Shown: piece after piece, positions 47,817-58,728 of the stretch
Layout of the letters: each line of letters starts with the position of its first letter
How positions within the stretch are numbered: position 1 is the first letter of the stretch
Source of the DNA: Cyrtodaria siliqua
Lineage: Eukaryota; Mollusca; Bivalvia; Adapedonta; Hiatellidae
Direction of reading: 5' to 3'
Assembly (NCBI GenBank): GCA_037043455.1
Contig: JAWPHD010000290.1
Span: 248,001-312,000, forward strand
Length of the DNA stretch: 64,000 bases
Made by a program: the position numbers and the translations under genes
The notes under the pieces: generated by a model
The model's database searches: none
What the model saw: only the letters and a program-made list of their open reading frames with translations
What the model was told of the DNA's origin: nothing

Positions 47817-48043
47817 AATGATATATAGGGTCCTATAGAAACCACAGCGTCCGAACGCAATGGCATCGTAGGTCCGCACTGTACTGCAAATAAGGACTTG
47901 AAACTACAATGAAAGAGACAAAAAACAACAGAAAGGGTGGTAAAGACAGGATAACCGACTTGGAACGGTCAGTAGGCAATAAGGCCTACTGGTTAGCTTG
48001 AATCGATTTTATATGGGCACAATCCTCGCTATTATCCTGTCTT
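47817..48043 (-). repeat. 3' terminal repeat of copy D (pseudo-LTR)
   Basis: Nearly identical to 51687-51911 and in the same orientation. The shared start is aatgatatatagggtcctat. Pseudo-LTRs of this kind, arising from tandem copies, are a known feature of Penelope-like elements. Confidence 0.9.
47943..48043 (-). ncRNA. Conserved 3' UTR hairpin of copy D
   Basis: A perfect 12-bp outer stem (aagacaggataa with ttatcctgtctt) encloses an 8-bp inner hairpin CAGTAGGC-cttatt-GCCTACTG. Copy C keeps both stems with different sequence. Confidence 0.65.
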
Positions 48044-48249
48044 CAGCGCACAAATAGACAAGACAGTGTAAACAAAACTACATCCGATCAAAAGGAAATC
48101 TCTATCAATATAGTCCACATCCAGAGAAACCCACTGAAGATATACATACAAAATAATAAACATCTCAGGATGTATCCAGAATCGTACTGAACAACCATAG
48201 TAGTTGCAGCTAAAGAGAAAACCAATCTAGGGTACGACCATAAAACCCG

Positions 48250-48316
48250 AGAGACGAAGGCTCATGCATACCACTCCCTTAGTTGGGGTTTCAGTAGGTA
48301 CAATCATAGAGTCCCA
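48250..48316 (-). promoter_or_regulatory. SECIS-like element overlapping the ORF end
   Basis: On the minus strand: ATGA (48307-48304), exactly 12 nt, AAA (48291-48289), a CCCC...GGG mini-stem, then a returning strand and TGA (48264-48262). Flanking helix II is about 9 bp with wobble pairs and a bulge (tgtacctact with agtggtatg). The AUGA/AA/UGA spacing is that of a type 2 eukaryotic SECIS, which directs UGA-to-selenocysteine recoding. Copy C keeps the layout (ATGA 19371, 12 nt, AAA 19387, CCC-att-GGG, TGA 19411). Pairing is modest, so it remains a candidate. Confidence 0.55.
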
Positions 48317-48720
48317 AGAGGTAGTCCAGTCATCGCACAAGTGAAAAGTGAAGCGTAATGACTGACTGTAGAGGGGTCAATCACTAAATATGCAGTGCGC
48401 TGTAAAACCAAGGGGTTATATCCTTTTCTGACAAACTTCCTGATTAGATTTGTAAAGCGGTCAGGAAACTCGTCAGACCCCTTTAACTTTCGAAGTTTAT
48501 AGACCACATCTCCATAAAATGAGGGTTGTGATATGCCTAGTCGCAGAAGTGTTTTAAGGTTGGTGTTGTACTTTTCCAGCAGACCCTCGTTACGGCGGTA
48601 GAATTTAGAGAAAGATCTACGTAGTTTGTGATAACGAAAACCCTGCTGAAGAAGTTTACTTGTAATAACTTGATTACGATCATTGAAGTCTATAGCATCA
48701 TTACACGCTCTAGCAAATCA
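48304..48720 (-). pseudogene. C-terminal thumb region of the copy D RT
   Basis: After a frame shift near 48718 the coding sequence continues in another frame to TGA 48306-48304. It holds FYGD-VVYKLRKLKG, RKFVRKGYNPLVLQRTAYLV and CAMTGLPLGTL at the end. The same region of copy C ends FNCTMTGQAVDP followed by TAA. The stop TGA is part of the AUGA of the SECIS-like fold. Confidence 0.75.
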
Positions 48721-49523
48721 ATGAGCTGGGAGATATACACCCCATATGAGGTAGCACGAGGTACATCTCCATCCAGGTGTGGATAGTTAACGATGTTAAA
48801 ATTGAAATCATCTCTCTTATCATAGATTTTAGTATGAATACAATCATTTGAAATCGAGAGATGAAGATCGAGAAATGGTGCTACAGTATCCGAACTGTTG
48901 GCTTTATTCAACGTGAGCTCTGGTGGATAAATGTTAGTAACCATATGAGCAAAGAACGGATTATCAATATTGAGTATGTCATCAAGATACCGAGAAGTAT
49001 TATTAAAGGCATCAATAATTTCACCCCGGCTAGCAGGTGACAAACTCAACATAAAATCTCTTTCATAGCAGAAAAAAAACAAATCTGCAACAATTGGCGC
49101 ACAGTCAGTACCCATAGGAATACCAACAACCTGGCGGTAAATAGTTTTACCGTATCGTATAAAGATGTTATCCAGAAGAAAAGATAAGGCTCTACAAACA
49201 TCAGTACAAGTCCACATATTATACTTATCAATGGGGGCGATAGTAAAGAAAGCCCTGACATTATTACAAGCTATAAATGTTGTACCTTCTCTAGCAAATG
49301 TCTTCTGAATAAGCTGAAGCAATTTATTTTTGATAAGATGATTTGGTAGTATAGTATACCGTGTAGAAAAGTCGTAGGTGCTTAGAGAAGAGGCATGAAA
49401 ATGCTTACACCGTAATTTGTCAAGAACTTCTCCAGAGTTTTTGATAGACCAAAACAGATTGATTCCTGAGTTCTTGAAGGCCTTTCCGCATTATTTTACA
49501 ATATGTTCTTTAATCGCGGAAAG

Positions 49524-49526
49524 TCA
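49524..49526 (-). other. In-frame TGA, selenocysteine candidate 5
   Basis: Lies between ISKLLTS and LSAIKEH. Copy C has TGT (Cys) at exactly this position in LLTSCLTAVK, the best internal support for a Sec/Cys exchange. Confidence 0.65.
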
Positions 49527-49784
49527 GGAAGTCAATAGTTTTGATATATTGGTCGTGGTACATGAACTAGAATTAGCGATAAAACGTGCTTTGTAAGGAA
49601 TTTTGTGAAGTTTGGGTATCCAGTACATTGTAGGGAGCTTCATCTGCTTACTAATTACAGAAACCTTTATAGTCTCCATAAAAGTCACATGCTGGGAAAC
49701 AATGTCCGTCTCCCGCAGAGGTGTAGTTAGATAAGCAGAAGTGCTCGCTAGCTCAGCATTCAAAGTATTGATATAATGTAGTCG

Positions 49785-49787
49785 TCA
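49785..49787 (-). other. In-frame TGA, selenocysteine candidate 4
   Basis: Lies between ASNNIIIV and RLHYINTLN. Penelope-type RTs commonly have Cys here; no other copy in this window covers the site. Confidence 0.5.
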
Positions 49788-50198
49788 GACAATAATTATA
49801 TTGTTGGAAGCTTTGTCTGCTGGAACTAGAGCAAATTTAGTATGTAAATTCTGAATACCCTTCTTAAAGTGTCGTAAATTGTGAGTGGAAGGCCGTGGAA
49901 GCAGGGATGGATTTGATTTGTAAAATAAAATACGTAATTCAACAATTTCTGAAATAGTTTTCATTCAAGCAGTAAGTGCATGTTTATCTGCTTTTTCTCG
50001 CTTACACCACTTTGAACAGAAATCCGTTAAAGAACCCGCAATTTCATTGCGACAGACAACAAAATCAATATCAGATGGAATGCGATACTTAGGCCCTTTG
50101 GCAATTAAATGCCTAATCCTCTTATCCTCAATTACATCAAGATTTCCAGTAAGAATGTGGCCGGCAGGTTCGTAACAAAATTTAGAATTTTGACAATC

Positions 50199-50201
50199 TC
50201 A
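50199..50201 (-). other. In-frame TGA, selenocysteine candidate 3 (CxC-type motif)
   Basis: Lies between IETSIPTD and DCQNSKFCYEPAGH, giving U-x-C at the position of the linker CxC motif. In copy E both positions are Tyr (TAT), explainable as decay of TGT. Confidence 0.55.
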
Positions 50202-50410
50202 ATCAGTAGGAATAGATGTCTCGATCTGAAGATCAGAAACGATCCTATTATAATTGAAAATAAGATTTCTAGTAGATTTCTTATACTTGTAACATATAAC
50301 AGGAGTCTCAATATTCTTGAAATACTTTGGAATTTTGTCAGTCACCCGCATATCATTAAAAATACCGGCTAAATTAATGAAATCGATGCCTTTATCAACA
50401 TCAGTTATCT

Positions 50411-51100
50411 TCAAAACAAATGCCTTTGATGGTCAGATGGAGCATCTATATGTGGACGCAAAATACGTTGCGTGTAACTTTGAATAAAAGATGCAACCTC
50501 ATATAATGGATTAGTACGGACATAAATGGCATCCGCTTCTTCGTCAAGTTTCTGTAAGCAAGAAAAAGACAGACTGACTACTTTGCTAAGGAGGGCGTGT
50601 CTACCCGATGTTTTATAAATAGAATAAAGGTCTGCAACAGTAAAGACTTTCTTAAATTTACGTTTAAGATTATGGTTCTTTCGGAGACCATGTGACCGTC
50701 GTTTACGTTTACGAATAGACAATGTGCTAAAAGTATCTATATCTGGGGTATCGGAAATGTTTCCTTCTTGATGAATGTTATCGTTTAACCCCAATGGATA
50801 AGGAGTTTGTAAATGCTTTATCCATTTGAGTTCAGCAATATATCTAGCTTGTATCTTGTAACCTTTGGTAGCAGTATTATCAAATTCAAGATATTCCACG
50901 GGCTGAATGCTAACATCATCTATGGAATGCCCCGAATCCCCAAAGTGTGTATAAAGAAAGTTTTTAAATCGTTTCGACTGACGCATTTTATATAAATGTT
51001 CACGAAAACAAACTTTCATGGATCGACCAGTTTGGCCTATATATTGTATACCACATTTAGGATGATTTCAGGTCAAAACAAAAACGATATTATTTGACGA
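50411..51100 (-). pseudogene. Naiad GIY-YIG endonuclease, between two in-frame TGA codons
   Basis: The frame continues from the upstream ORF across TGA 51101-51103, then TGA 51068-51070, then reads CGIQYIGQTGRSMKVCFREH: the GIY-YIG core with the following conserved Arg/His segment. Further on are FLYTHFGDSGHSIDDVSIQP and a basic stretch (RKRKRRSHGLRKNHNLKRK). It ends at TGA 50411-50413, where the next coding frame is one base over, so this last TGA is from a frame shift. GIY-YIG enzymes nick target DNA for insertion. The two early TGA codons lie where Penelope-type endonucleases carry conserved cysteines. Confidence 0.85.
51068..51070 (-). other. In-frame TGA, selenocysteine candidate 2
   Basis: Follows NIVFVLT and precedes NHPKCGIQYIG, 11 codons after candidate 1 and a few residues before the GIY-YIG core. 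Confidence 0.55.
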
Positions 51101-51103
51101 TCA
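51101..51103 (-). other. In-frame TGA, selenocysteine candidate 1
   Basis: Follows SVSIPSDIN and precedes SSNNIVFVLT; the frame is open on both sides. It lies in the N-terminal part of the endonuclease, where family members carry a Cys. Confidence 0.55.
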
Positions 51104-51520
51104 GTTAATGTCTGAAGGTATACTGACACTAAACTCTCTACCATTGGTAGTGGACTTAATAGTGGACTTTTGCGACAAGTATTTACATGCACTACACCTT
51201 TTCGAGTTGCACTTAAGGATAGAGGGATAGAACGTACGTCTACTGTTTAACTTATTAACATTAACTGGTAGTCTAACTTTATATCGATTAAGTACAGAAG
51301 TTTTAAGTGGTGTTAATTTAATAGAAGCAGTATTTCTGAATATAGAATTAGTGCCAGGAATATGAACGGTAGATGCCGAATGAAGATTAATTCGTGATAA
51401 ATTGATCGATAATTTACGTTTAAAAATATTAGAATTTCCCTGGTGAAGATAAACAGTAGACACAGAGTGTAGTTTAAGAGGAGAAAGAATGACTTTTGGT
51501 GTTCTTAATATACGACTCAT
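51101..51520 (-). pseudogene. Naiad N-terminal region
   Basis: 139 codons from ATG 51520 to TGA 51101-51103, in the same frame as the endonuclease. Ser/Thr/Lys-rich with repeated LHSAS/LHSVSTV phrases and a Cys cluster near the end (KCNSKRCSACKYL). The position upstream of GIY-YIG fits the start of the Naiad ORF. The start is chosen because it is the first ATG in frame after the 5' pseudo-LTR. Confidence 0.75.
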
Positions 51521-51686
51521 GTTTTTATAAGGTGTAAACTGTTAAAAGTAAAGCGCAAAACCACGCTAAAACAACGTCGAACGTCGCCATCTCTATAGGA
51601 TGGGTGAAAATAACAACATTGATCACATGCACGGGGAGATGTTTTACAACCGCCACACTGCACAAGTGACACAGTTGTAAATGCAT

Positions 51687-52027
51687 AATGATATATAGGG
51701 TCCTATAGAAGCCACAGCGTCCGAACGCAATGGCATCGTAGGTCCGCACTGTACTACAAACAACGACTTGAAACTACAATGAAAGAGATAAAAAAAAAAA
51801 AAGGGTGGTGAAGACAGGGTTACCGACTTGGAAAGGTCAGTATGCAATAAGGCCTACTGGTTAGCTTGAATCGATTTTATATGCGCACAATCCTCGCTAT
51901 TAGCCTGTCTTCTGTAGAGGGGTCAATCACTAAACATGCAGTGCGCTGTAAAACCAAGGGGTTATATCCTTTTCTGACGAGCTTCCTGATTAAATTTGTA
52001 AAGTGGCCTGCTGAAGAAGTTAACTTT
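51687..52027 (-). repeat. 5' pseudo-LTR of copy D
   Basis: 51687-51911 matches 47817-48043; 51912-52005 matches 48366-48460; 52007-52027 matches 48642-48663. It is therefore a 3'-end copy with internal deletions placed upstream of the ORF, in direct orientation. Confidence 0.85.
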
Positions 52028-53260
52028 TGTCATTCAGGTCATACGTTTAGTAGCTTTAGTGTTCAACCGGTTGAATATACAATTTATGTTAATGATGCTA
52101 TTACAACTTTACAGTAAAAGCTGGACATATTGCAAAACTAAAGTGGATGAACATCCTGCAGACACCGTATCAACTGGGTCTTATAAAACATTTCAAAAGA
52201 TCCTAATATTGATATTGTTTTCTGTATTTTTTATTCGAAGATTACAGGTGTCAAGTTCGTAGACGTAAGGGTAATATCAATCGTAAATCGCGTGTTACTA
52301 TGTCAGTCACTGATTTACCTACTCGTTTAAATAGTCTAAACGCATTCAATGCTTTCACGTTTCACCTCTTCGTACATTTCTTCACTTACGTTGATCGACG
52401 AGGAAACAGACACAATATGAATTCATTTAGATCCTTTGTATAACACTGCTTCCATAATTCAAAGCTACTCATAACATATTCTCAAGAACTCGAATCATGT
52501 CGGACATTTTCTAAAACTACTTTAGGGTATTGTTTTATTGATATGACTATAATATTTCAAAATAATCATGTTATTGATTATATTCCTAAATATTTAAACA
52601 ATTCAAGAAGTTCTATAATTAGTTATAAGTATAAAAAACAATCAGAAATATTATTTTCAACTGCAACAAAATAGTTTCTGACCTTGACATAGAAAGTAAC
52701 ATTCCTAAGGAATATGAGTATAAAACATTAACAGTTTGCTACGCTCCGGCAGGTCATGTCAGCACTGGTCATTTTTCTATTGTAGATAAACTTATTCTGC
52801 ATTTGTTTTCTAAAGATCCGAAATATAGATTGCCTTCAATTATTGATTTTAACGCAAGTCGTGCTCAGATCGCCCAATTCATTGAGGAATATAGTATAAA
52901 ATGATGTCGTAGAGAACATTCGGACCCGAACTCTATTTTTACTTGGAAAAAGTACGTTCTTAAAATTATAGAAACCCGTATTAATTTTTATAATGCTAAT
53001 CCCTATTTACTTCCTCCACAATCTGTGATTTGGTTCGTAATTTAAAATCGGAAACTATGGAGCACTAATTCGTATATTCCAGTTCAATCTATTGAGAATG
53101 ATATAGTTTCCACGCATATCTCTAGGTGCACTACTTTCAACACTGCGTTAGAAAAACATCAAAACAAATTTCCAACTATGTAATGGATTCCTAAATTACA
53201 TAAACAGCTTTATAAACCTATTGTCGTACGGTCTTTAAACATCATGTTAAACAATAGTGT
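52025..53260 (+). mobile_element. Degenerate inverted Naiad copy E
   Basis: The plus strand has CHSGHTFSSFSVQPVEY near 52028-52080, SDLDIESNIPKEYEY and VCYAPAGHVSTGHFSI near 52690-52780, TWKKYVLKIIETRINFYNAN at about 52940, and WIPKLHKQLYKP near 53185. Stops, frame shifts and a deletion before the RT are obvious. It sits head to head with copy D. Confidence 0.8.
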
Positions 53261-53264
53261 GCTA

Positions 53265-54780
53265 AAGCCTATTCATGTCACATTTTTAAGTATGTAGGTA
53301 CAGATTGCGGCGGTCAAGGTCGAATCAGAATTCCGACCGCTATTTTCAAAATATATTTCAGATTTCGGTGACTATCCAGACGTGTTCATGACTGGGACCA
53401 TACGCCGTACGACATGGGGAAGTAAATAACTCCATGTCCACCGCCGTATGCATGCCATCTTCGGGATGGTTAAAAGTGTACTATTGATTTTATGAATATT
53501 GAGTTCTGCTCAACCCGGGGCTAGAGGGCGTGAGCGGTAGCTAGCATATTTCACTATCGCTCATGAACAGTCTCAATCACACCGAGATTGCAATATTTCG
53601 TATGTATCGTGCTCGGCCGTTTCCAAAGGTCCATTATCATACTCTTTGGTACACATATAAAAGTGCAGGGACAAGACAATTTAGCAATTTCATGTCAGAT
53701 ATTTGAAGACATGCGTGTCCTAACAGGCGATTCACAAACTACTGCAAACAAATCAATAACATTAAGTGCCATGACAGATAGTAGCGCTATTGAAAGCAGC
53801 AGTTTAAATTTCTGATTATCTTAAAATGGAACAATCATGTAAGTTCTGTTTTGAATGCTTTGCTTTTGAAACACAGAGACACATTTTAATTAAAGTTATA
53901 TTTTAATACACCTTCCCTCGAGAATATGGATGTTTTTACACGAAGATTAACGAGGCGAATTATTGATAGTTTATTAACTGAAGACAATGTTACAGCCGAT
54001 AAGTACACCCTATATGTAAAACTATTGTTATCACAAAAAATGATGTTCATCTTTGAGCTTTTATTAAACATTGTATTTGCAGAGTGCAAACTGTTAACCA
54101 CTTGCTGAACAGTACGATTGTTGTTGACATCACTTATAAAATACTATTTGTTTGGATACATTCTTCTGTAAATAGCTACTGTATATGCTGTATTTACTAA
54201 ATTGACGTATGCTGCATAAGGACAACAATAGACATTTTTAATTGAGGTTTTTGTGTCGATTCGACACTAAAGTAAAACTAAAGCGATATAATTCCAAAAC
54301 TGTAGACATCACACAGCTCTTTTCTCACGTTTGTCTGCTTTCGGGTTTATTGCTGCCGTGACGTCAACAGCACCCTGTTCTAAAACAACACGTAGCGGGT
54401 GCAACTATTTAAATATTCCTGTTGTCGGCTTAAAACATAAATCAGAAAAGAACCCCTATCCAACAAGAAATTCTGTGAATTTATATCCTCAGCCAAAGTA
54501 TGTTTATTGTCTTTTGAGTAAAAGTAGAGACAGAAAGATAATAACAGGCGTATTTTGGGAGAGGGGGTGAAGATGAGTTAAGAGATGAGGACACGATAAA
54601 GGGTGGTCATTGGTGAGGAACATGAAACAGAAGAAATAAAAAATGGACGTACAATAGTTTATTTATTTTGTGTGGGAAAGGTTGGGGATGAGGCGCTCTA
54701 GCAGTCGGAGGGATGGCTGCACGTCGTCGTGATGAGGTGAGTATTTGTGCCAATTTATTTTAAAATCCCTACTTGCATTT
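53265..54780. other. No confidently recognised gene
   Basis: A short open piece near 53600-53700 (RPFPKVHYHTLWYTYKSAG) looks protein-like but has no clear splice sites. A related piece of the 59340-type tandem repeat lies at 54705-54790. Confidence 0.35.
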
Positions 54781-54809
54781 GAGATTTATGGAGCAAACAC
54801 GAAAAGGAA

Positions 54810-54811
54810 CG

Positions 54812-54845
<34 letters not shown>
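54810..54845. repeat. (AT)n microsatellite
   Basis: An uninterrupted ta/at run next to the SINE-like tail at 54885. Confidence 0.95.
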
Positions 54846-54847
<2 letters not shown>

Positions 54848-54944
54848 GATGTCTATGTAAGTGACTTGTACTCTGCTGTTGACCGTAAAACAACATTCAA
54901 TTCATGTTAATTCTTATTCAATTCAATATAATTCACGCAGGCAC

Positions 54945-55419
54945 GATCGCGCGCGCGCACACACACACACACACACGCACGTACGCACTCACGCACGCAC
55001 GCACGCACGCACGCGCGCACACACACACAAACGCGTACACAAGTACATTCATGTACACACACGTACACAGGCACGCGCAAAAACACAAGCACATATATGC
55101 ATGTACGCACGCAAGCACACAAGCATGCACGCACGCGAGCACGCACGCACGCACTCACACACGAACACATACACACGCACGCACGCACACACACACACAC
55201 ATGCAAGCAAGCACGCACGTACGAATATAAATGTACAAACACGCACGCACTCACAACAAGTAAACACACACGTACAGACAAGTACACACATGTACATACA
55301 GGTACACACATGGAAACACATGTACAAATGCACACGTACACACACATACACAAGTACATACATACACAGAACACGTATACACACGTATACAAACGTACAC
55401 ACACACGTACACACGAACA

Positions 55420-55450
<31 letters not shown>

Positions 55451-56818
55451 GCAAGCAAGCAAGCAAGCAAGCACGCACATACAAACACAAACATACACAT
55501 GCAAGTACACGCACGTACGTATATACATGTACACACACGCACGAAAGCACTCACAACACGTAAACACACACGTACAGACGAGTACACACATGTACATACA
55601 CGTACACACATGTAAACGTACACACATACACACGTACACGCACACACGTACACACACACACACGCACGCACGCAGGCAAGCACGTACGCATGCACACACA
55701 AACACACACATACACATGCAGGTACACGCACGTACGTATATACATGTACACACACGCGCGCAAGCACTCACAACACGTAAACACACACGTACAGACAAGT
55801 ACACACATGTACACACATGTACACATATGTACACACACGTACACACATGTAAACGTACACACATACACACGTACACAGACACACGTACACACACTCACAC
55901 ACACAAACACACATATACACACACTCACACACACGCCTGCACGCCTGCACGCCTGCCCGCACGCACTCACACACGCCCACACAAACACACACACACTCAC
56001 ATGCAAGTACACGCAAGTACGTATATACATGTACACACAGGCACGCAAGCACACACAACACGTAAACACACACGTACAAACAAGTACACGCATGTCCACA
56101 AACATTTACGAGTACACACACATACACACGTACACACACACTCACGTACACACACAAACACAAACGCACGCACGCACGCAAACTCGCACGCACGCAAGCA
56201 AGTACGCACACACAAACACACACACATGCAGGTACACGCATGTACGTATATACATGTACACAAACGCACGCAAGCACATACAACAAGTAAACACACACGT
56301 ACAGACAAGTTCACACATGTACGCACACGTACACATATGTACACGTACACGCATACACACGTCTACACACACACACATACACCAACACATGTACACACAC
56401 CCACACACCTATCCCCCCACACACAAACACATACACACACACACACACACACACGCACGCAAGCAAGCACGCACGCACACACAAACACACACACAAAAAC
56501 ACACATGCAAGTACACGCACGTACGTATATACATGTACACACACGCACGCAATTACTCCAAACACGTACACACACACGTACAGACAAGTACACACATGTA
56601 CACTCATGTACGCACACGTACACACTCACGTACAAACACACACACACACACGCGCGCGCGCGCGCGCGCGCGCGCAAATACACGCACGTTCGTACATACA
56701 TGCACACACACACGTACGCACGCACTCACTTACAACACGTAAACACACAGACGTACATACACGTACACACATGTGCACACACGTACATACATGTACACAC
56801 ACATACATACATACATAC
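54945..56818. repeat. CA-rich higher-order minisatellite
   Basis: acac/gcac/gtac words dominate. A longer phrase (gtaaacacacacgtacagac preceded by cacaacac) recurs near 55252, 55552, 55769, 56054, 56279, 56558 and 56731. Spacing alternates about 300, 217, 285, 225, 279 bp, so the higher-order unit is about 510 bp. A (CG)n run lies at 56652-56675. ORFs of up to 678 codons (His/Thr-rich plus, Cys/Val-rich minus) are translation artefacts. Confidence 0.95.
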
Positions 56819-57260
56819 ACTTCTCAAAACTGCTAACTACACCGCTCACGTTTTGGATTATATATATCGATGGGTTGAATGTTTTTCAATAAAATAAAAA
56901 GGAAATACCAATTCAATCATTTTTACATCATTTCATTTTATTTTTTTCATGGGCAATGCTAGAACTAAACCACAATAAGCAATTACAAACGACCCATGTA
57001 AACACTAAAGTCACACTTTTCCCATATCTACATGTGTATCTACATGTGTAGATATGGGAAAAGTGTGACTTTAGTGTTTACATGGGTCGTTTGTAATTGC
57101 TTATTGTGGTTTAGTTCTAGCATTGCCCATGAAAAAAATAAAATGAAATGATGTAAAAATGATTCAATTGGTATTTCCTTTTTATTTTATTAAAAAACAT
57201 TCAACCCATCGATATATATAACCCAAAACGTGAGCGGTGTAGTTAGCAGTTTTGAGAAGT
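56819..57260. repeat. 442-bp near-perfect palindrome inside the minisatellite
   Basis: Arms 56819-57032 and 57047-57260 pair with about 3 mismatches. The outer ends are acttctcaaaactgctaact and its complement; the centre is ctacatgtgtatctacatgt. The CA-rich array continues on both sides and is not itself inverted. No ORF in the arms. Confidence 0.95.
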
Positions 57261-58083
57261 GTACATACATACATACATGTACACAAAGACACGCATGCAC
57301 GCACGAATACACGCACACAAGCTCGCGCAAACACACAAACACACATAAACACAAACACACACAAACACACACTCAGGCACGCACGCAGCCGCACGCACGC
57401 ACACACACACGTAGACGGACACGTACCCACACGTACATACATGTACACACACTAACGCACTCACTTGTAACACCTAAACACACACGTGCATACACGTACA
57501 CACACAAACATACACGCACGCACGTGCCAACACACACATACATATATGCATTTACGCACGCATGAACACATGTACACACATGTACATACATTTACACACA
57601 TGTACACAGGTACTCTCACACACACACGCTTGCACGCACGCACACTTACACACACACAGACACACACACGTAAACACACGTTAACACACGTAAACACACG
57701 CGCGCGCGCTCACACACACGCCCAAGTTCACACACGTACGTACGTACATACATACATGTACACACACGCACACACGCACTCACAACACGTGAACACACAC
57801 GTACAGACAAGTAACCACATTTACACACACGTACACACATGAACACACACGTACACACATGCACACAAGCACGCGCAAACACACAAACACATGTATGCAT
57901 CTACTTACGCACGCACGTACGCAATCACGCACACAAACACACGCGCGCGCACACGCGCACGTACACACACGTACATACATGTACACACACGCACGCACTC
58001 ACTCACAACCCGTAAACACACACATACAGACAAGTACACACATGTACAAATACGTACACACATGTACACATACACACGCATAA
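57261..58083. repeat. CA-rich minisatellite, right part
   Basis: The same phrases as 54945-56818 (cacaac-cgt-aacacacac near 57781 and 58005). Confidence 0.95.
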
Positions 58084-58326
58084 ATAACCTGACTGTGTTG
58101 ATGAGACATGTGCACACCGCAAGGCCATATGAACACGCAAATTTTACATGCAGGACATTGCATTATGTTATGTTGTTGTTTCTTTTTTTTTCGTTCGGTT
58201 TAATCAAATGAAACTAAAACACATTATCATGGTTTAACGCGAATTGATACACATTAGTATTCTTTCAAAACGTCTCCAGTACCTTTAATATACCTAAATA
58301 TATATTTGCGATTGCACTCAGGTGAA

Positions 58327-58405
58327 CTCAGTGAACAATTGCATTTGGCGGGAAATGTAAACTCAGTGAACAATTGCATTTGGCGGGAAATGTAGCAGAA
58401 ATGAA
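58327..58405 (+). repeat. 33-bp exact tandem duplication
   Basis: ctcagtgaacaattgcattt followed by ggcgggaaatgta occurs twice in a row. Confidence 0.9.
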
Positions 58406-58728
58406 CACCAACACGTCAATCAAAAAGGTTGCACTACCCTTACACACCTAGACTGTATTGTTGTGTCGATTGGATTAATTGATTGGAGTTTGCTCTCTCA
58501 AATTCATGGAGCCTGTCAATTATGTTCAGTGTTCTGTTTTCACAGCACTTTTGGGCGCGGTGGGCGTTTTATACGGGACTATTGCGTTCCACCTTAATGA
58601 CAACGTATTCATACACTGCACACAGCCTAGCAAATAGTTCCGAGCCGAGATACAAATTCTACTAGTATAACAAGCAATATATACATGATAACTATATATA
58701 CTATATATATATGTAGGCATATATATAC

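Larger units (their letters stand above)
48690..50414 (-). pseudogene. Naiad linker and reverse transcriptase with in-frame TGA codons
   Basis: A single frame from about 50414 to 48690, interrupted by TGA at 50199, 49965, 49785 and 49524 and TAA at 49491. Visible motifs: YEPAGHILTGN, VPADKASNNIIIV before TGA 49785, LPTMYWIPKLHKIPYKARFI, STYDFSTRYTILPN (motif A), VGIPMGTDCAPIVADLFFF (motif B) and RYLDDILNIDNPFF (catalytic). TGA 49524 stands where copy C has TGT. TGA 50199 is followed by Asp-Cys, so it sits as the first position of a CxC-type motif. TGA 49965 aligns with Trp (tgg) in copy E and is more likely a nonsense change. TAA 49491 aligns with Tyr in copy C. RT copies element RNA; this copy cannot do so intact. 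Confidence 0.85.
47817..52027 (-). mobile_element. Naiad-type Penelope-like retroelement with in-frame UGA codons (copy D)
   Basis: Read leftward: a 5' pseudo-LTR (51687-52027), an ORF region starting at ATG 51520, a GIY-YIG endonuclease near 51055-50950, a CxC-type linker near 50200, RT 49700-48700, a SECIS-like fold at the ORF end (48307), a 3' UTR with hairpin, and a terminal repeat 47817-48043. An endonuclease ahead of the RT is the permuted order of the Naiad clade. In-frame TGA codons occur at 51101, 51068, 50199, 49965, 49785 and 49524. Clear inactivating lesions are a frame shift near 50413, TAA 49491-49493 and a frame shift near 48718. Naiads of clams and spiders are reported to encode selenoproteins, which matches this copy. 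Confidence 0.88.

Noticed and set aside
50411..50413. A sixth selenocysteine TGA
   Set aside because: The coding sequence resumes one frame over immediately after it, so this TGA comes from a frame shift.
47817..52027. Canonical Penelope (C-terminal endonuclease) assignment
   Set aside because: The GIY-YIG motif lies upstream of the RT in the same orientation and phase, which is the Naiad order.
52905..52907. Selenocysteine TGA in copy E (IKxCRRE)
   Set aside because: The aligned residue in copy D is Trp (tgg), so a nonsense mutation is simpler.
54861..56897. 678-codon ORF on the plus strand and several long minus ORFs
   Set aside because: His/Thr/Arg or Cys/Val/Arg repeat translations of the CA-rich minisatellite; open in many frames on both strands.
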